DNA of 64,000 nt, from NCBI RefSeq assembly GCF_028283785.1, contig NZ_JAPWKB010000019.1:330001-394000 (forward strand), given 5' to 3'. The translations under genes were made by a program, and so were the position numbers. The notes beneath the pieces were generated by a model. It was not told where the DNA came from. It ran no database searches and worked only from the letters and a program-made list of their open reading frames with translations. Below are positions 25,227 through 34,844 of this stretch, piece after piece. The stretch's first letter is position 1. Each line of letters opens with the position of its first letter. The stretch comes from Paraburkholderia sp. Lineage in GTDB: Bacteria > Pseudomonadota > Gammaproteobacteria > Burkholderiales > Burkholderiaceae.

Positions 25227-27788
25227 TCAGAACTGCAGCGGCGTGCGCTGCATCAGCGCGCCCGGCGCCGGACGCCCGAGCAGAAAGCCCTGCGCGCGGT
25301 CGCAGCCAATCTCCCGCAAGAAATCCAGCTGCGAGATCCGTTCGACGCCTTCGGCCACCACCGTCATGCCCAGCGATTTCGCCATCGCGACGATCGCGCG
25401 GACGATCGTGCCGTCGCTGATATCGGGCCTGGGCGGCCGGTCCGCGTTGCGGTTCGGCTCGTCGGTGCGAGCAACGCCGACGCCCGCCAGAAACGAGCGG
25501 TCCACCTTTAGCGTATCCACCGGCAGCGTCTGCAGATAGCGGAACGACGAATAACCGGTACCGAAATCGTCGACGGCGAGACTGATGCCGCGTTGCGCCA
25601 GCTCGTTGAGCAGGTCTTCGATCGCGCCGTGGCCGTTCGTCATCGCCATGCTTTCGACCAGTTCGAATTGCAGGCGATGCGCGGGCAACCCGGTTTCGCT
25701 CAGGATATTCGCCAAATCCTGTAAGAACGCGTCGTGCCGACATTGCCGCCCTGACAGATTCACGGCGATCCGGCCGAATTCGACGCCTTCGTCGAGCCAC
25801 GTGCGCGCCTGGCGGGCCGCCTCGCGCAACACCCACGCGCCGATCGGCACGATCAGCGCCGATTCTTCCGCGAGCGGGATAAAAAGATCCGGCGGAATCA
25901 GCCCGCGAGTCGGATGCTGCCAGCGGATCAGCGCTTCGACCCCCGACATCGCGCCGGTCCGCAAATCGAACTCGGGCTGGTAGTGCAGCCGGAATTCGCC
26001 GGCTACCAGCGCTTGGTGCAGCTCGCTTTCGACGACGATCCGCTCCATCGCCGTCGAGGTCATCGGCGCGGTGAAAAACTGGAAATTGTTCTTGCCCGCG
26101 TCTTTCGCCTCGTACATCGCGCGGTCGGCTTGCATCAGCAGTTGTTGCGGATCGATGCCGTCGTCGGGATACATGCTGATGCCGATACTCGGCGTGACGA
26201 AGACCGGCTGGCCGCCCAGCTCGATCGGCTGCGCGGCGAGCGTCAGCAAGGTCTGTGCGACCTGGCCGACATGGCGAATATCGTCGATCTCTTCGAGCAC
26301 GATCGTGAATTCGTCGCCGCCGAGCCGCGCGACCGTATCGGTCTCGCGCACCGAGCGTTTCAGCCGCCCGGCGATCACCTTCAGCGTTTCGTCGCCGATA
26401 CCGTGGCCGAGCGTGTCGTTGATCAGCTTGAAGCGGTCGAGGTCGATAAACATCACCGCGACGCGTTTCGATTCGCGCCGCGCCCGCGCGATCGCACGGT
26501 TCAGCCGCTCGATGAACAGCACGCGGTTCGGCAGCGCGGTCAACGCATCGTGCGTCGCCAGATGATTCAGCTTTTCTTCGGCGATGCGTCGCTGGGTGAT
26601 GTCGGAGAACAGTGCGGCGTAGTGCGTGCAGCGCTCGTCGTGATCGTAGATGCCGGAAATCGACAGATATTCGAGGAACAGTTCGCCGCTTTTCTTGCGA
26701 TTCCAGATCTCGCCTTGCCAGTGACCTTTATCGGTCAGCGTGCGCCATAACTCGCGATAAAACACCGGCGATTGCCGTCCCGAACTCAGCACGCTGGCAT
26801 TGCGGCCGAGCACGTCGGCCTGGGTGTAGCCGGTCAGTCGCGTGAAGGCCGGATTGACGCGCTCGATCGTGCCGTCGAGATTGGTGACCATCACGCCGTC
26901 GAGCGTCGATTCGAAGATCCGGTCGGCGAGCCGCAGGTTATAGCGCGACGTGATCAGCGCTTCGTCGCGCTGACGCAGCGCGGCGCGCAACTCGTGGACG
27001 TATTCGTATTCGATATTGCTGAGAATGTCGGATAGTCCGAGCATGCCCGTCAGACGACCGTGATCGTCGATGACACCGATATGCCGGATTCGATGCTCGA
27101 CCAGCGATTGCCGCGCCGCATACAGGCTGCGCGTCTGCGCGAGCGAGCGCAGCGGGAAGCTGGCGTGATCGCCCGCCGCGCCGTCGAGCGCACCGGCCGC
27201 GACGAGCCGGACCATATCCCGCTCGGTCAGGATGCCGAACGCGTCGGCGCGGCCCGACGGATCGCGAACCGCGATCGCGCTCGCACGATGTTCGCGCATC
27301 GACTGGCGCACCTCGCGCATCGGCGTGGCCGCATCGACGATCACCGGCATCGCCGCGCGCACCGACTCGATCGTCTTCATCCGTAAAAAGAATTCCGGCC
27401 CCTGGCACATCACGAGGTCGGTTTGCGTGAGGATGCCAACCGAATGCCCGGTGTCGTCGATCACGAGGCAATGGCGAATCCCGCGTTCCTTGAAATGCAC
27501 GGCGGCGTCGCCGAGCCGGGTGCGTTCGGGAAGCGCGACCACGGGGCGGCTCATCACCGCGTCGATCGGTCCGGCGAGCACGGCCGGACCCTCACCGACG
27601 GACAGCGCGTCGCGTTCGGTCCAGATGCCGAGCGCCACGCCGTGTTCCATTACGACGATGGCGCTGCAACGGCGCTGCGCCATCCGTTGCGCGGCGACCC
27701 GAACGGGTGTGTCCGGCGCGCATTCGAGCATTGGCCCGGAAACCAGGCTTCCAATTTCGACGTCCAGCGAATGATCTGACATGCTCAC
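25227..27788 (-). CDS. CBS-PAS-GGDEF-EAL cyclic-di-GMP protein
   Basis: Cytoplasmic signalling protein of 853 residues. Order: four CBS repeats (about 15-275, e.g. GIWTERDALSVGEG, VGILTQTDLVM, FGILTERDMVRL), a PAS domain (about 285-400), a GGDEF domain with an intact RLGGDEF near residue 488, and an EAL domain starting at VEALIRWQHP near 617 with DDFGTGYSSF near 735. Both catalytic motifs are intact, so it could make or break c-di-GMP; the CBS part may sense adenine nucleotides. No transmembrane segment. It sits between ribE and ribBA with gaps of about 230 and 185 bases, so it may be transcribed separately. Confidence 0.93.
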   Translation of the reverse strand: MSMSDHSLDVEIGSLVSGPMLECAPDTPVRVAAQRMAQRRCSAIVVMEHGVALGIWTERDALSVGEGPAVLAGPIDAVMSRPVVALPERTRLGDAAVHFKERGIRHCLVIDDTGHSVGILTQTDLVMCQGPEFFLRMKTIESVRAAMPVIVDAATPMREVRQSMREHRASAIAVRDPSGRADAFGILTERDMVRLVAAGALDGAAGDHASFPLRSLAQTRSLYAARQSLVEHRIRHIGVIDDHGRLTGMLGLSDILSNIEYEYVHELRAALRQRDEALITSRYNLRLADRIFESTLDGVMVTNLDGTIERVNPAFTRLTGYTQADVLGRNASVLSSGRQSPVFYRELWRTLTDKGHWQGEIWNRKKSGELFLEYLSISGIYDHDERCTHYAALFSDITQRRIAEEKLNHLATHDALTALPNRVLFIERLNRAIARARRESKRVAVMFIDLDRFKLINDTLGHGIGDETLKVIAGRLKRSVRETDTVARLGGDEFTIVLEEIDDIRHVGQVAQTLLTLAAQPIELGGQPVFVTPSIGISMYPDDGIDPQQLLMQADRAMYEAKDAGKNNFQFFTAPMTSTAMERIVVESELHQALVAGEFRLHYQPEFDLRTGAMSGVEALIRWQHPTRGLIPPDLFIPLAEESALIVPIGAWVLREAARQARTWLDEGVEFGRIAVNLSGRQCRHDAFLQDLANILSETGLPAHRLQFELVESMAMTNGHGAIEDLLNELAQRGISLAVDDFGTGYSSFRYLQTLPVDTLKVDRSFLAGVGVARTDEPNRNADRPPRPDISDGTIVRAIVAMAKSLGMTVVAEGVERISQLDFLREIGCDRAQGFLLGRPAPGALMQRTPLQF

Positions 27789-28019
27789 GGCCTATTTTCG
27801 AGACGAAGCGAATGTAGCGGCACGCGTACGGAATCGCTTTGACATCTATCAAGGCTTTGATGTCGATCAAAGACGCTGCGACAAAATATCCAACCTGAAC
27901 GGGAGATAAAGCGGAGATGACGCGGAAGGTGACGCGATCCGGTTACGTCGATGGACGCAACCGGATGCGGTTCGGAAACAGCGGGGCAAATCGAAGCGGG
28001 CAGCGCGCTTCGATGACAC

Positions 28020-28655
28020 TTACTTGAGGTTCAAACCCGGTTGACCGGACGTCGACAGCATCCGTTCGACGTAGCGCGCAATCAGATCGACTTCGAGATT
28101 GACCTTCGTGCCGTCGCGCAGATGCTTGAGCGCCGTGACATCGACCGTATGCGGGATCAGGTTGATCGAGAATTCGCAGCCGTCGTCGCGATCTTCGACC
28201 GTGTTCACCGTCAGGCTCACGCCGTTGACCGTGATCGAGCCTTTGTACGCGAGGAAGCGGCCGATCTCGCGCGGCGCGAGCACGCGCAATTCATGCGACT
28301 CCCCAACCGGCGCAAAGCGCGTGACGGTGCCGAGCCCATCGACGTGGCCCGACACGATATGGCCGCCGAGCCGGTCGTGCGCGCGCAACGCCTTTTCCAG
28401 ATTGACTTCGCCTTTGTCGGCGAGACCGGCAGTGCGGTTCAGGCTTTCGCGCGACACGTCCACTTCGAACGAATTCGCGGTTTTCGCGACGACCGTCATG
28501 CAGGCGCCCTGGATGGTGATGCTGTCGCCAAGCTGAACGTCTTCGAGATCGAGGCCGCCGGCTTCGACGTCGAGGCGAACGCCCGCGTCCGCTTCGGTGC
28601 CGAGCGGCTTCACTGATGCAATGCGGCCGACCGCCGCGACGATTCCGGTAAACAT
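28020..28655 (-). CDS. ribE: Riboflavin synthase, alpha chain
   Basis: Final riboflavin enzyme, dismutating two dimethyl-ribityllumazines; 211 residues with two lumazine-binding barrels. The start MFTGIVAAVGRI is invariant in the family. Repeats include QLGDSITIQGACMTVV (about 41-57) and YKGSITVNGVSLTV (about 130-143), with GGHIVSGHVDG near 96. It lies 50 bases after ribD in the same direction. Confidence 0.96.
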   Translation of the reverse strand: MFTGIVAAVGRIASVKPLGTEADAGVRLDVEAGGLDLEDVQLGDSITIQGACMTVVAKTANSFEVDVSRESLNRTAGLADKGEVNLEKALRAHDRLGGHIVSGHVDGLGTVTRFAPVGESHELRVLAPREIGRFLAYKGSITVNGVSLTVNTVEDRDDGCEFSINLIPHTVDVTALKHLRDGTKVNLEVDLIARYVERMLSTSGQPGLNLK

Positions 28656-28705
28656 CGTGCTGATTCCTTGAAAACTAGGTTAGTTCGCTGCGCTCACGTT
28701 GCACG

Positions 28706-29863
28706 TTATTGCGACGGTGCGGGCGTGGGCGTTGCATTCGACGGCGCGTCGGCGACCGGCGCGAGCCGCGCCAGAATCCGCAGATCGTCGCCGAAACGGT
28801 CTACCGCGTGGAAGTTCAGACGCACGCGGGCGTCGAGCGTGTGGGGCGCGACGAGATTGAACATGCCCATCGAATCCGTGCCGAGCAAACTGGGCGCGAG
28901 ATACACCAGCAGTTCGTCGACGCAGCCTTCGCGCAGCATCGAGCCATTCAGTTTGTAGCCTGCCTCGACATGCAATTCGTTGACGCCGCGCTCGCCGAGC
29001 GCTTTCAGCACGCCCGGCAGATCGACCTTGCCGGCCGGATTGGCCATCTGCACGATCTCCGCGCCGCGATCGCGCAACGCGGCGGCGCGCTCGGTATGGC
29101 GCTGGTCGAGATCGCCGCAGAAGATCAACGTGGGCGCACCCGCCAGAATGTTCGCCTCGGGCGGCACGTCGAGCCGGCTGTCGATCAGCACGCGCAACGG
29201 CTGGCGCGGCGTATCGACGGCGCGCACGGTCATGCGCGGGTTGTCTTCCTTCACGGTGCCGATGCCGGTGAGAATCGCCGACGCGCGCGCGCGCCATGCG
29301 TGACCGTCCGCGCGAGCGAGTTCGCCGGTGATCCACTGGCTGGTGCCGTCCGGCAAACCGGTGCGACCGTCGAGCGACGCCGCCACTTTCATCCGGACCC
29401 ACGGTCGGCCGCGCGTCATCCGCGACACGAAACCGATGTTCAACTCTTGCGCCTCGTTTGCAAGCAGGCCGCACCGCACTTCGATGCCCGCGTCGCGCAG
29501 GATTCGCAGACCGCGCCCGGAGACCTGCGGATTCGGGTCTTCCATCGCCGCGACCACGCGTGACACCTGCGCGTCGATCAGCGCGTTCGCGCACGGCGGC
29601 GTGCGGCCGAAATGGCTGCACGGTTCGAGCGTCACGTAAGCCGTGGCGCCGCGCAGATCGTGACCGCGCGAGCGCGCGTCTTTCATCGCGCGGATTTCCG
29701 CGTGATCCTGACCGGCCGGTTGCGTGAAGCCTTCGCCGATCACCTCGCCGTGGCTGTTGACCAGCACGCAGCCGACGCGCGGATTGGGATCGGTGGTGAA
29801 CAGGCCGCGCTTCGCCAGAGCGAGCGCGCGTTCCATATGGACGAAATCGGGTTGCGAGAACAT
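28706..29863 (-). CDS. ribD: Bifunctional riboflavin deaminase/reductase
   Basis: Catalyses steps 2 and 3 of riboflavin synthesis, 385 residues. The N-terminal deaminase (about 1-145) has the zinc motifs HAEIRAM and PCSHFGRTPPC. The C-terminal reductase (about 150-370) has KVAASLDGRTG and the NADPH-binding ELHVEAGYKLNGS; the usual GG of that motif is replaced by AG. The start MFSQPDFVHMERALALAKRG at 29863 is the family start; the frame upstream is open but overlaps hemL. Confidence 0.95.
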   Translation of the reverse strand: MFSQPDFVHMERALALAKRGLFTTDPNPRVGCVLVNSHGEVIGEGFTQPAGQDHAEIRAMKDARSRGHDLRGATAYVTLEPCSHFGRTPPCANALIDAQVSRVVAAMEDPNPQVSGRGLRILRDAGIEVRCGLLANEAQELNIGFVSRMTRGRPWVRMKVAASLDGRTGLPDGTSQWITGELARADGHAWRARASAILTGIGTVKEDNPRMTVRAVDTPRQPLRVLIDSRLDVPPEANILAGAPTLIFCGDLDQRHTERAAALRDRGAEIVQMANPAGKVDLPGVLKALGERGVNELHVEAGYKLNGSMLREGCVDELLVYLAPSLLGTDSMGMFNLVAPHTLDARVRLNFHAVDRFGDDLRILARLAPVADAPSNATPTPAPSQ

Positions 29864-29916
29864 CGGCGTGGGCGGTCCCTTGATTGTTCCGTGGCGTGTG
29901 CGGGGCGCGTCGATGC

Positions 29917-31200
29917 TCAGGCGGCCAGCGACGCGAATGCGCCGCGCGCCGCGTCGATCGTCGCATCGACGATCGCGTCGTCGTGCATGCTCGACACGAA
30001 GCCCGCTTCGTACGCCGACGGCGCGAAATACACGCCCGCGTCGAGCATCTTGTGAAAGAACGCGTTGAAGCGCGGCACGTCGCTCTTCGTGACTTCGGCG
30101 AAGCTGCCCGGCACGGCGTCGGTGAAATACAGGCCGAACATGCCGCCGATCGCATCCGCCGCGAACGGCACTTTGGCTTCCTTCGCCGCGTTCGCGAGCC
30201 CGTCCGCGAGACGTTTGGTCTGGGCGGTGAGCGCTTCGTAGAAACCCGGCGCCTGAATCAGTTGCAGCGTTTTCAGGCCCGCCGCGACCGCGATCGGATT
30301 GCCCGACAGCGTGCCGGCCTGATAGACCCCGCCGAGCGGGGCGAGATGCGCCATGATGTCGCGCCGTCCGCCGAACGCGGCCGCCGGCATTCCGCCGCCG
30401 ATCACCTTGCCCAGGCACGTCAGGTCGGGCGAGATGCCGTAGACCTGCTGCGCGCCACCGAGCGCGACGCGAAAGCCGCACATCACTTCGTCGAAAATCA
30501 GCACTGCGCCGTATTCGGTACAGAGGCGGCGCAGCGCGTTCAGGAATTCAGGCGTTGCGCGCACGAGATTCATATTGCCCGCGACCGGCTCGACGATCAC
30601 CGACGCGATCTCGTTGCCGAACGCCTTGAACGCTTCTTCGAGTTCGGTGACGTTGTTGTATTCGAGGACCGTGGTGTGCTTCGCGATGTCCACCGGGACG
30701 CCCGCCGACGTCGGATTGCCGAACGTCAGCAGACCGGAACCGGCCTTGACGAGCAGGCTGTCCGCGTGACCGTGATAGCAGCCTTCGAACTTGACGATGC
30801 GGCTGCGGTTCGTGAAGCCGCGCGCCAGACGCAGCGCGCTCATGGTGGCTTCGGTGCCGCTCGACACCATCCGTACCTGTTCGATGGACGGCACCAGCTT
30901 GCAGATTTCCTCGGCGATCTCGATTTCGGATTCGGTCGGCGCGCCGAACGAGAAGCCCTTCGACAGCACGCGCTGAACCGCTTCGAGCACTTCCGGATGG
31001 ACGTGACCGACGATCATCGGTCCCCACGAGCCGATGTAGTCGATATAGCGCTTGCCTTCGGCGTCCCAGAAATACGCGCCTTCAGCACGTTCGATAAAGC
31101 GCGGCGTGCCGCCCACCGAGCGGAAAGCGCGGACCGGCGAGTTCACGCCGCCGGGGATGGTTTTCTGGGCGCGTTCGAAGAGAGCTTGATTGGTGGACAT
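29917..31200 (-). CDS. hemL: Glutamate-1-semialdehyde 2,1-aminomutase
   Basis: PLP enzyme making 5-aminolevulinate in the C5 heme pathway, 427 residues. It starts MSTNQALFERAQKTIPGGVNSPVRAF, and carries SSGTEATMSALRLARGFT near 120, the PLP-binding lysine in LGKVIGGGMPAAAFGG, and YQAGTLSGNP. The start is at 31200; a further open stretch to 31386 is not family-like. It lies 53 bases before ribD in the same direction. Confidence 0.96.
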   Translation of the reverse strand: MSTNQALFERAQKTIPGGVNSPVRAFRSVGGTPRFIERAEGAYFWDAEGKRYIDYIGSWGPMIVGHVHPEVLEAVQRVLSKGFSFGAPTESEIEIAEEICKLVPSIEQVRMVSSGTEATMSALRLARGFTNRSRIVKFEGCYHGHADSLLVKAGSGLLTFGNPTSAGVPVDIAKHTTVLEYNNVTELEEAFKAFGNEIASVIVEPVAGNMNLVRATPEFLNALRRLCTEYGAVLIFDEVMCGFRVALGGAQQVYGISPDLTCLGKVIGGGMPAAAFGGRRDIMAHLAPLGGVYQAGTLSGNPIAVAAGLKTLQLIQAPGFYEALTAQTKRLADGLANAAKEAKVPFAADAIGGMFGLYFTDAVPGSFAEVTKSDVPRFNAFFHKMLDAGVYFAPSAYEAGFVSSMHDDAIVDATIDAARGAFASLAA

Positions 31201-31414
31201 GGACGTTGAACCTGTCTGAGGGTGTCGGTAGATCGGGGGCCGGGTGGGTGCCGATGTGTCCCGGCCTGTTCCGCGCCGGGCCGCAAGACCTGTCGCGACG
31301 GGGATTTGCCGTGCGGCGAGCCGGAATTTCAGCGGTGCTTTCAGCAGCGGATGGGTTGCCGAAATTGTACCGGAGTCGGCTCGCAACGGCCGCGCGCCGG
31401 GCAGCGGGCACGCG

Positions 31415-31969
31415 TCAGGATTCGCCGGATTGCACGCGCGGCGCGCGGCTGCGTCGAGCGGCCGGGATCGGTGCGGAATCAGGCGCCGACTGCGTTGCCA
31501 GCGGCGCTATCGACGGCGGTGCGAGCGGTTTGCGCGGGCCGGTCAACGCTTTCCAGCGCTTTTCCAGTGCGCCCTCGGCGATCGGTTTGATCGAGATGCC
31601 GGAGGTCTGCGCGTCCCAGGTCTGCACGGAAAACGGGTAAGTGCGCAGCGTGTCGCGGTCGATCGTGACGACCTCGTTCGCATCGACCAGCCAGTCGTAG
31701 ACGAAGTCGATGCACAGCCGGAAACCGCGTTTTTTTGTCGCATCCGGCACCTCGTACGGCGCGCGGGTCACGTAGCCGGAGCCGAACACGCCTTTCGGCT
31801 CTTTCGCGACCCGATGCAGAAACACGCGGTCGCCCGGCAGGATGCTGCGCGCGAAGCCGCAGCCCCAGACATCGGCGACCGCTTCGCCCGCCGCGACGCG
31901 CTTCGCGACCTCGGGCAACGCCGGCCAGGGCGATTTTTTGGGGCTCCAGATCAGCAGGAAAGCGGTCAT
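31415..31969 (-). CDS. Hypothetical protein with EVE/PUA-like features
   Basis: 184 residues, starting MTAFLLIWSPKKSPWP. The layout LLIWSPKK ... GDRVFLHRVAKEPKGVFGSGYV ... YEVPD resembles EVE/ASCH-type PUA-fold domains, which bind modified nucleobases or RNA. The C-terminal 35 residues are Pro/Ala/Ser-rich and look disordered. No operon partner: hemL lies downstream and the drug exporter is divergent. The domain call is tentative. Confidence 0.6.
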   Translation of the reverse strand: MTAFLLIWSPKKSPWPALPEVAKRVAAGEAVADVWGCGFARSILPGDRVFLHRVAKEPKGVFGSGYVTRAPYEVPDATKKRGFRLCIDFVYDWLVDANEVVTIDRDTLRTYPFSVQTWDAQTSGISIKPIAEGALEKRWKALTGPRKPLAPPSIAPLATQSAPDSAPIPAARRSRAPRVQSGES

Positions 31970-32214
31970 CGTGACAGGTCGGATGGGTGATGCAACGGTG
32001 AAAGAAAGGCGCGGTCGCAGCGGCGGCGGGCGCTTGCGACAGAGCGATTGGATTGCGCCGACAGGGCGGAAACGACCGGCCGATCTTTCTGCTGTCGCGT
32101 ACAATCAATTCAAAGTATGCGGGATTCGTGCGAAAAATAGCGTGAATCCCTTCGTTTCTGCTGTCCCCGTCCGGTGCATCTGGACCGGTTGGGCTGTCTC
32201 TCTTCTGGATTTCC

Positions 32215-33429
32215 ATGTCTCAAGCCACATCCCGCCGGCCCGATGGCCGGCTGATCCTGTTGCTCGGCGCGCTCGCCGCGTGCGGCCCGATCTCGATCGA
32301 CATGTATCTGCCGAGTCTGCCGTCGATCATGCAGGCGTTCGCCGTGACCTCGGGCGCGGCCCAATCGACGCTGACCAGTTTCATGTTTGGTTTTTCGATC
32401 GGGATGTTGCTGTACGGGCCGTTGTCGGACTCGTTCGGGCGGCGTCCGGTGTTGCTGGGCGGGATTGCGATGTATGCGGTGGCGAGCGTGGCGTGTGCGC
32501 TGTCGTTCTCGATCGACTCGCTGGTGATGTTCCGTTTCGTGCAGGCGTTGGGCGCGGGTGCCGCATCGGTGCTGGCGCGGGCGATTGCGCGCGACGCGCA
32601 TGCACCGTCCGATGCCGCGAAGGTGTTGTCGATGCTGGCGATCGTCACGTCGATCGGGCCGTTGCTCGCGCCGTTGATCGGCGGTCAGTTGTTATTGCTG
32701 GGCGGCTGGCGCGTGGTGTTCTCGGTGCTGACCGTGTTTGGCGTGGTGTGTGCGGTGACCGCGTATCTGAAGGTGCCGGAAACGTGGCCGAAGGAGAAGC
32801 GGGCGGAATCCGCGGTGCTGCGATCGTTCGGCGCGTATGGAACGTTGCTGCGCGATCCGGTGGTGTGGGGACATCTGCTCTGCGGCGGGATGGCATTTGC
32901 GTCGATGTTTGCGTATATCACCGCGACGCCGTTCGTCTATATCGAGTACTTCCATGTTTCCGCGCAGCATTACGGGTTTCTGTTTGCGCTGAATATCATC
33001 GGCATCATGGGATGGAATTTCATCAACACGCGACTGGTGGGGCGAGTTGGGGCCGTGCCGATTATTTCGTTTGCTTCGCTGGTGAGTTTTGGGGCGTCGG
33101 CGTTTGTTTGTCTCGTGAGTTTGACCGGGTGGGGTGGGTTGTGGTCGATCGTTTTCGGGCTGTTTTTCGTGGTCGGTGTTGTGGGTGTGTTGTCGGCGAA
33201 TTGCACGACTGAGTTGATGCATCGGTATCCGATGAATGCCGGTGCCGCTGCTGCGGTGTTTGGGGCGGTGCAGTTGTCGTTGGGGGCGGTGTCGAGTATG
33301 GCGGTTGGGATCTGGACCGATGGGTCGCCGTTTGGGATGGGGGTGGTGGTGGGGGGGGCGGGTGTTTTGTGTCTCGCGGGGAGGGGGTTGGTGTTGCGGG
33401 CGCATCGGAAGGGGGTTGTAGTGGTTTGA
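32215..33429 (+). CDS. Bcr/CflA-family multidrug MFS exporter
   Basis: Twelve-helix proton-driven drug exporter, 404 residues. Bcr/CflA hallmarks are SIDMYLPSLPSIMQAF near residue 25 and the MFS motif A LYGPLSDSFGRRPVLLGG near 65, followed by ALGAGAASVLARAIARD. The last 130 codons become rich in GTT, TTT, GGG and TTG, unlike the first two thirds, and end in a basic tail (RKGVVVV). That change runs straight into the repeat island that follows. Confidence 0.9.
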   Translation: MSQATSRRPDGRLILLLGALAACGPISIDMYLPSLPSIMQAFAVTSGAAQSTLTSFMFGFSIGMLLYGPLSDSFGRRPVLLGGIAMYAVASVACALSFSIDSLVMFRFVQALGAGAASVLARAIARDAHAPSDAAKVLSMLAIVTSIGPLLAPLIGGQLLLLGGWRVVFSVLTVFGVVCAVTAYLKVPETWPKEKRAESAVLRSFGAYGTLLRDPVVWGHLLCGGMAFASMFAYITATPFVYIEYFHVSAQHYGFLFALNIIGIMGWNFINTRLVGRVGAVPIISFASLVSFGASAFVCLVSLTGWGGLWSIVFGLFFVVGVVGVLSANCTTELMHRYPMNAGAAAAVFGAVQLSLGAVSSMAVGIWTDGSPFGMGVVVGGAGVLCLAGRGLVLRAHRKGVVVV

Positions 33430-33515
33430 GGTTTTTGGTTTTGGTTTGTTGTGGTTGTCCTGGTTTTGCTCGCTTGTCCCGGTTTCGCTCGCTTGTCCCG
33501 GTTTCGCGTCGGTCT

Positions 33516-33563
33516 GCCTGGATCGTCCCTGTGCGGGACCGCACCTACTTTTCTTTGCTCGCG
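33516..33563 (-). repeat. Left copy of the hairpin repeat, interrupted by the IS481 element
   Basis: The segment from GCCTGGATCGTCCCTGTG to CTTTGCTCGCG is the exact reverse complement of 36731-36778. It continues beyond the IS element at 34845 (CAAAGAAAAGTAGG), which restores the hairpin CCTACTTTTCTTTG / CAAAGAAAAGTAGG. This hairpin is common between Burkholderia genes. Confidence 0.85.
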
Positions 33564-34838
33564 TGTACAGACTGGAGACATGGTTGACACATGTACGGGG
33601 ACATCGTTGACACCTGATGGTTACGGTTTTGTGGTCTTCAGGTCAAGTCTGGCGACGCGGTGATGGGCATACCAGAACTCATACACGCCGTCCGTATCGG
33701 GCTTCGGGCGCACAGCCACGCGCAGTCCCTTGAGCGCAACCGACAGGCGCAGCACCCGATCCCGGAAGCGCACCACGCCGCTTGCATTGACCCGTAACAC
33801 TTCATCGTCGGGGCTGTACTCAGGCTCCAGCAGCCGCTCGGGCATGGCCCGCTCGCTGGGCCTGTAACGCGTGAGCGGAGTGGCCATATCGAGCGCCTCG
33901 TGCGGACGCTCGGTGTTGTACACCGCGCCAGCGCTCGAGCTCCCGTTGCACATGGGCGTGCGTGGTGAACGCATGACGCTCGAGCACTTCGGCCTTCAGC
34001 GTGCGATGAAACCGCTCATCCTTGCCATTGGTCTGCGGGTGATACGGCCGGCTGTAGCTCACGCGGATTCCCAGCCTGATCAGCCATACCGCGAGCTCGG
34101 TGAGCTGCCGTGGGGCGCTGGGCGCCCCCCAGGGCGCGCCATTGTCCGTATTGATACGCACGGGCAGACCGTAGCAGCGGAACGCCCGCTCCAGCTCCGT
34201 GCGCACGACCTCGGTGGTGGTTCGCGAACAGGCCGCCAGCACGATGTTGAACCGCGAGTGATCGTCCAGCACCGTGAGCGGGGAGCAGCGCCCCGTCTCC
34301 AGCGTCGCGAAATCGCCCTTGAAATCCATCTGCCAGAGCGAATTCGGATACGCATGTTCGAAGCGCTGCCAGTGCTGGCGCTGCGCGGACGCGTGTGGAT
34401 GGATCATCCCGTGACGGCGAAGGATCTCGGTGATCGTGGCCGCCGCGGGAACGCCGGTCATGCCCAGATCAAGCAGGCGTCGCGCGATCTTGCGTCCGCC
34501 CCAGCCGTGCTCACGGCGCAATGCCAGCACGGCCTGAACCGCCTGATCGGGCGAAGCGCAGGGACTGTGATGCGGGCGTCGGGAGCGATCGGCAAGACCG
34601 TCGCCGCCTTCAGCCCGATGGCGCTCCAGCCACTTGTAGCCGGTCTGGCGGCTGATGTTGAAGCGCCGGCATAACTCGCTGAACGGCAACGAATGCTGGA
34701 TAGCGAGGCAAACGAATTCCTGTCGGAGACTCATGGTGTCTTTTACGTTCCAGGGCATGGTTGGATCCGGGCGTTCGATTGCCCGAAAGTGTCAACCATG
34801 TCCCTGTACACCTGTCAGCTATGTCTCCAGTCTGTACA
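33564..34838 (-). mobile_element. IS481-family insertion sequence (1275 bp)
   Basis: Both ends are inverted repeats starting TGTACAGACTGGAGACAT, and the similarity extends about 50 bases inward (TGTAC-x-GGGACAT-x-GTTGACAC). The 6-bp direct repeat CTCGCG occurs at 33558-33563 and 34839-34844 and is the target duplication. The single transposase gene inside is frameshifted. Confidence 0.93.
33621..34758 (-). pseudogene. IS481-family transposase, frameshifted
   Basis: DDE transposase. The N-terminal helix-turn-helix (LPFSELCRRFNISRQTGYKWLERH) is followed by the integrase core, with NSLWQMDFKGDF (first Asp), INTDNGAPWG (second Asp) and SRPYHPQTNGKDERFHRTLKAE (Glu). After the ELERWR stretch near 33925 the frame shifts: the rest of the protein (VYNTERPHEALDMATPLTRY through to the stop at 33621) continues in another frame, consistent with loss of two bases. 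The family makes one uninterrupted protein, so this copy is probably inactive unless the shift is a sequencing error. Confidence 0.85.
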
Positions 34839-34844
34839 CTCGCG

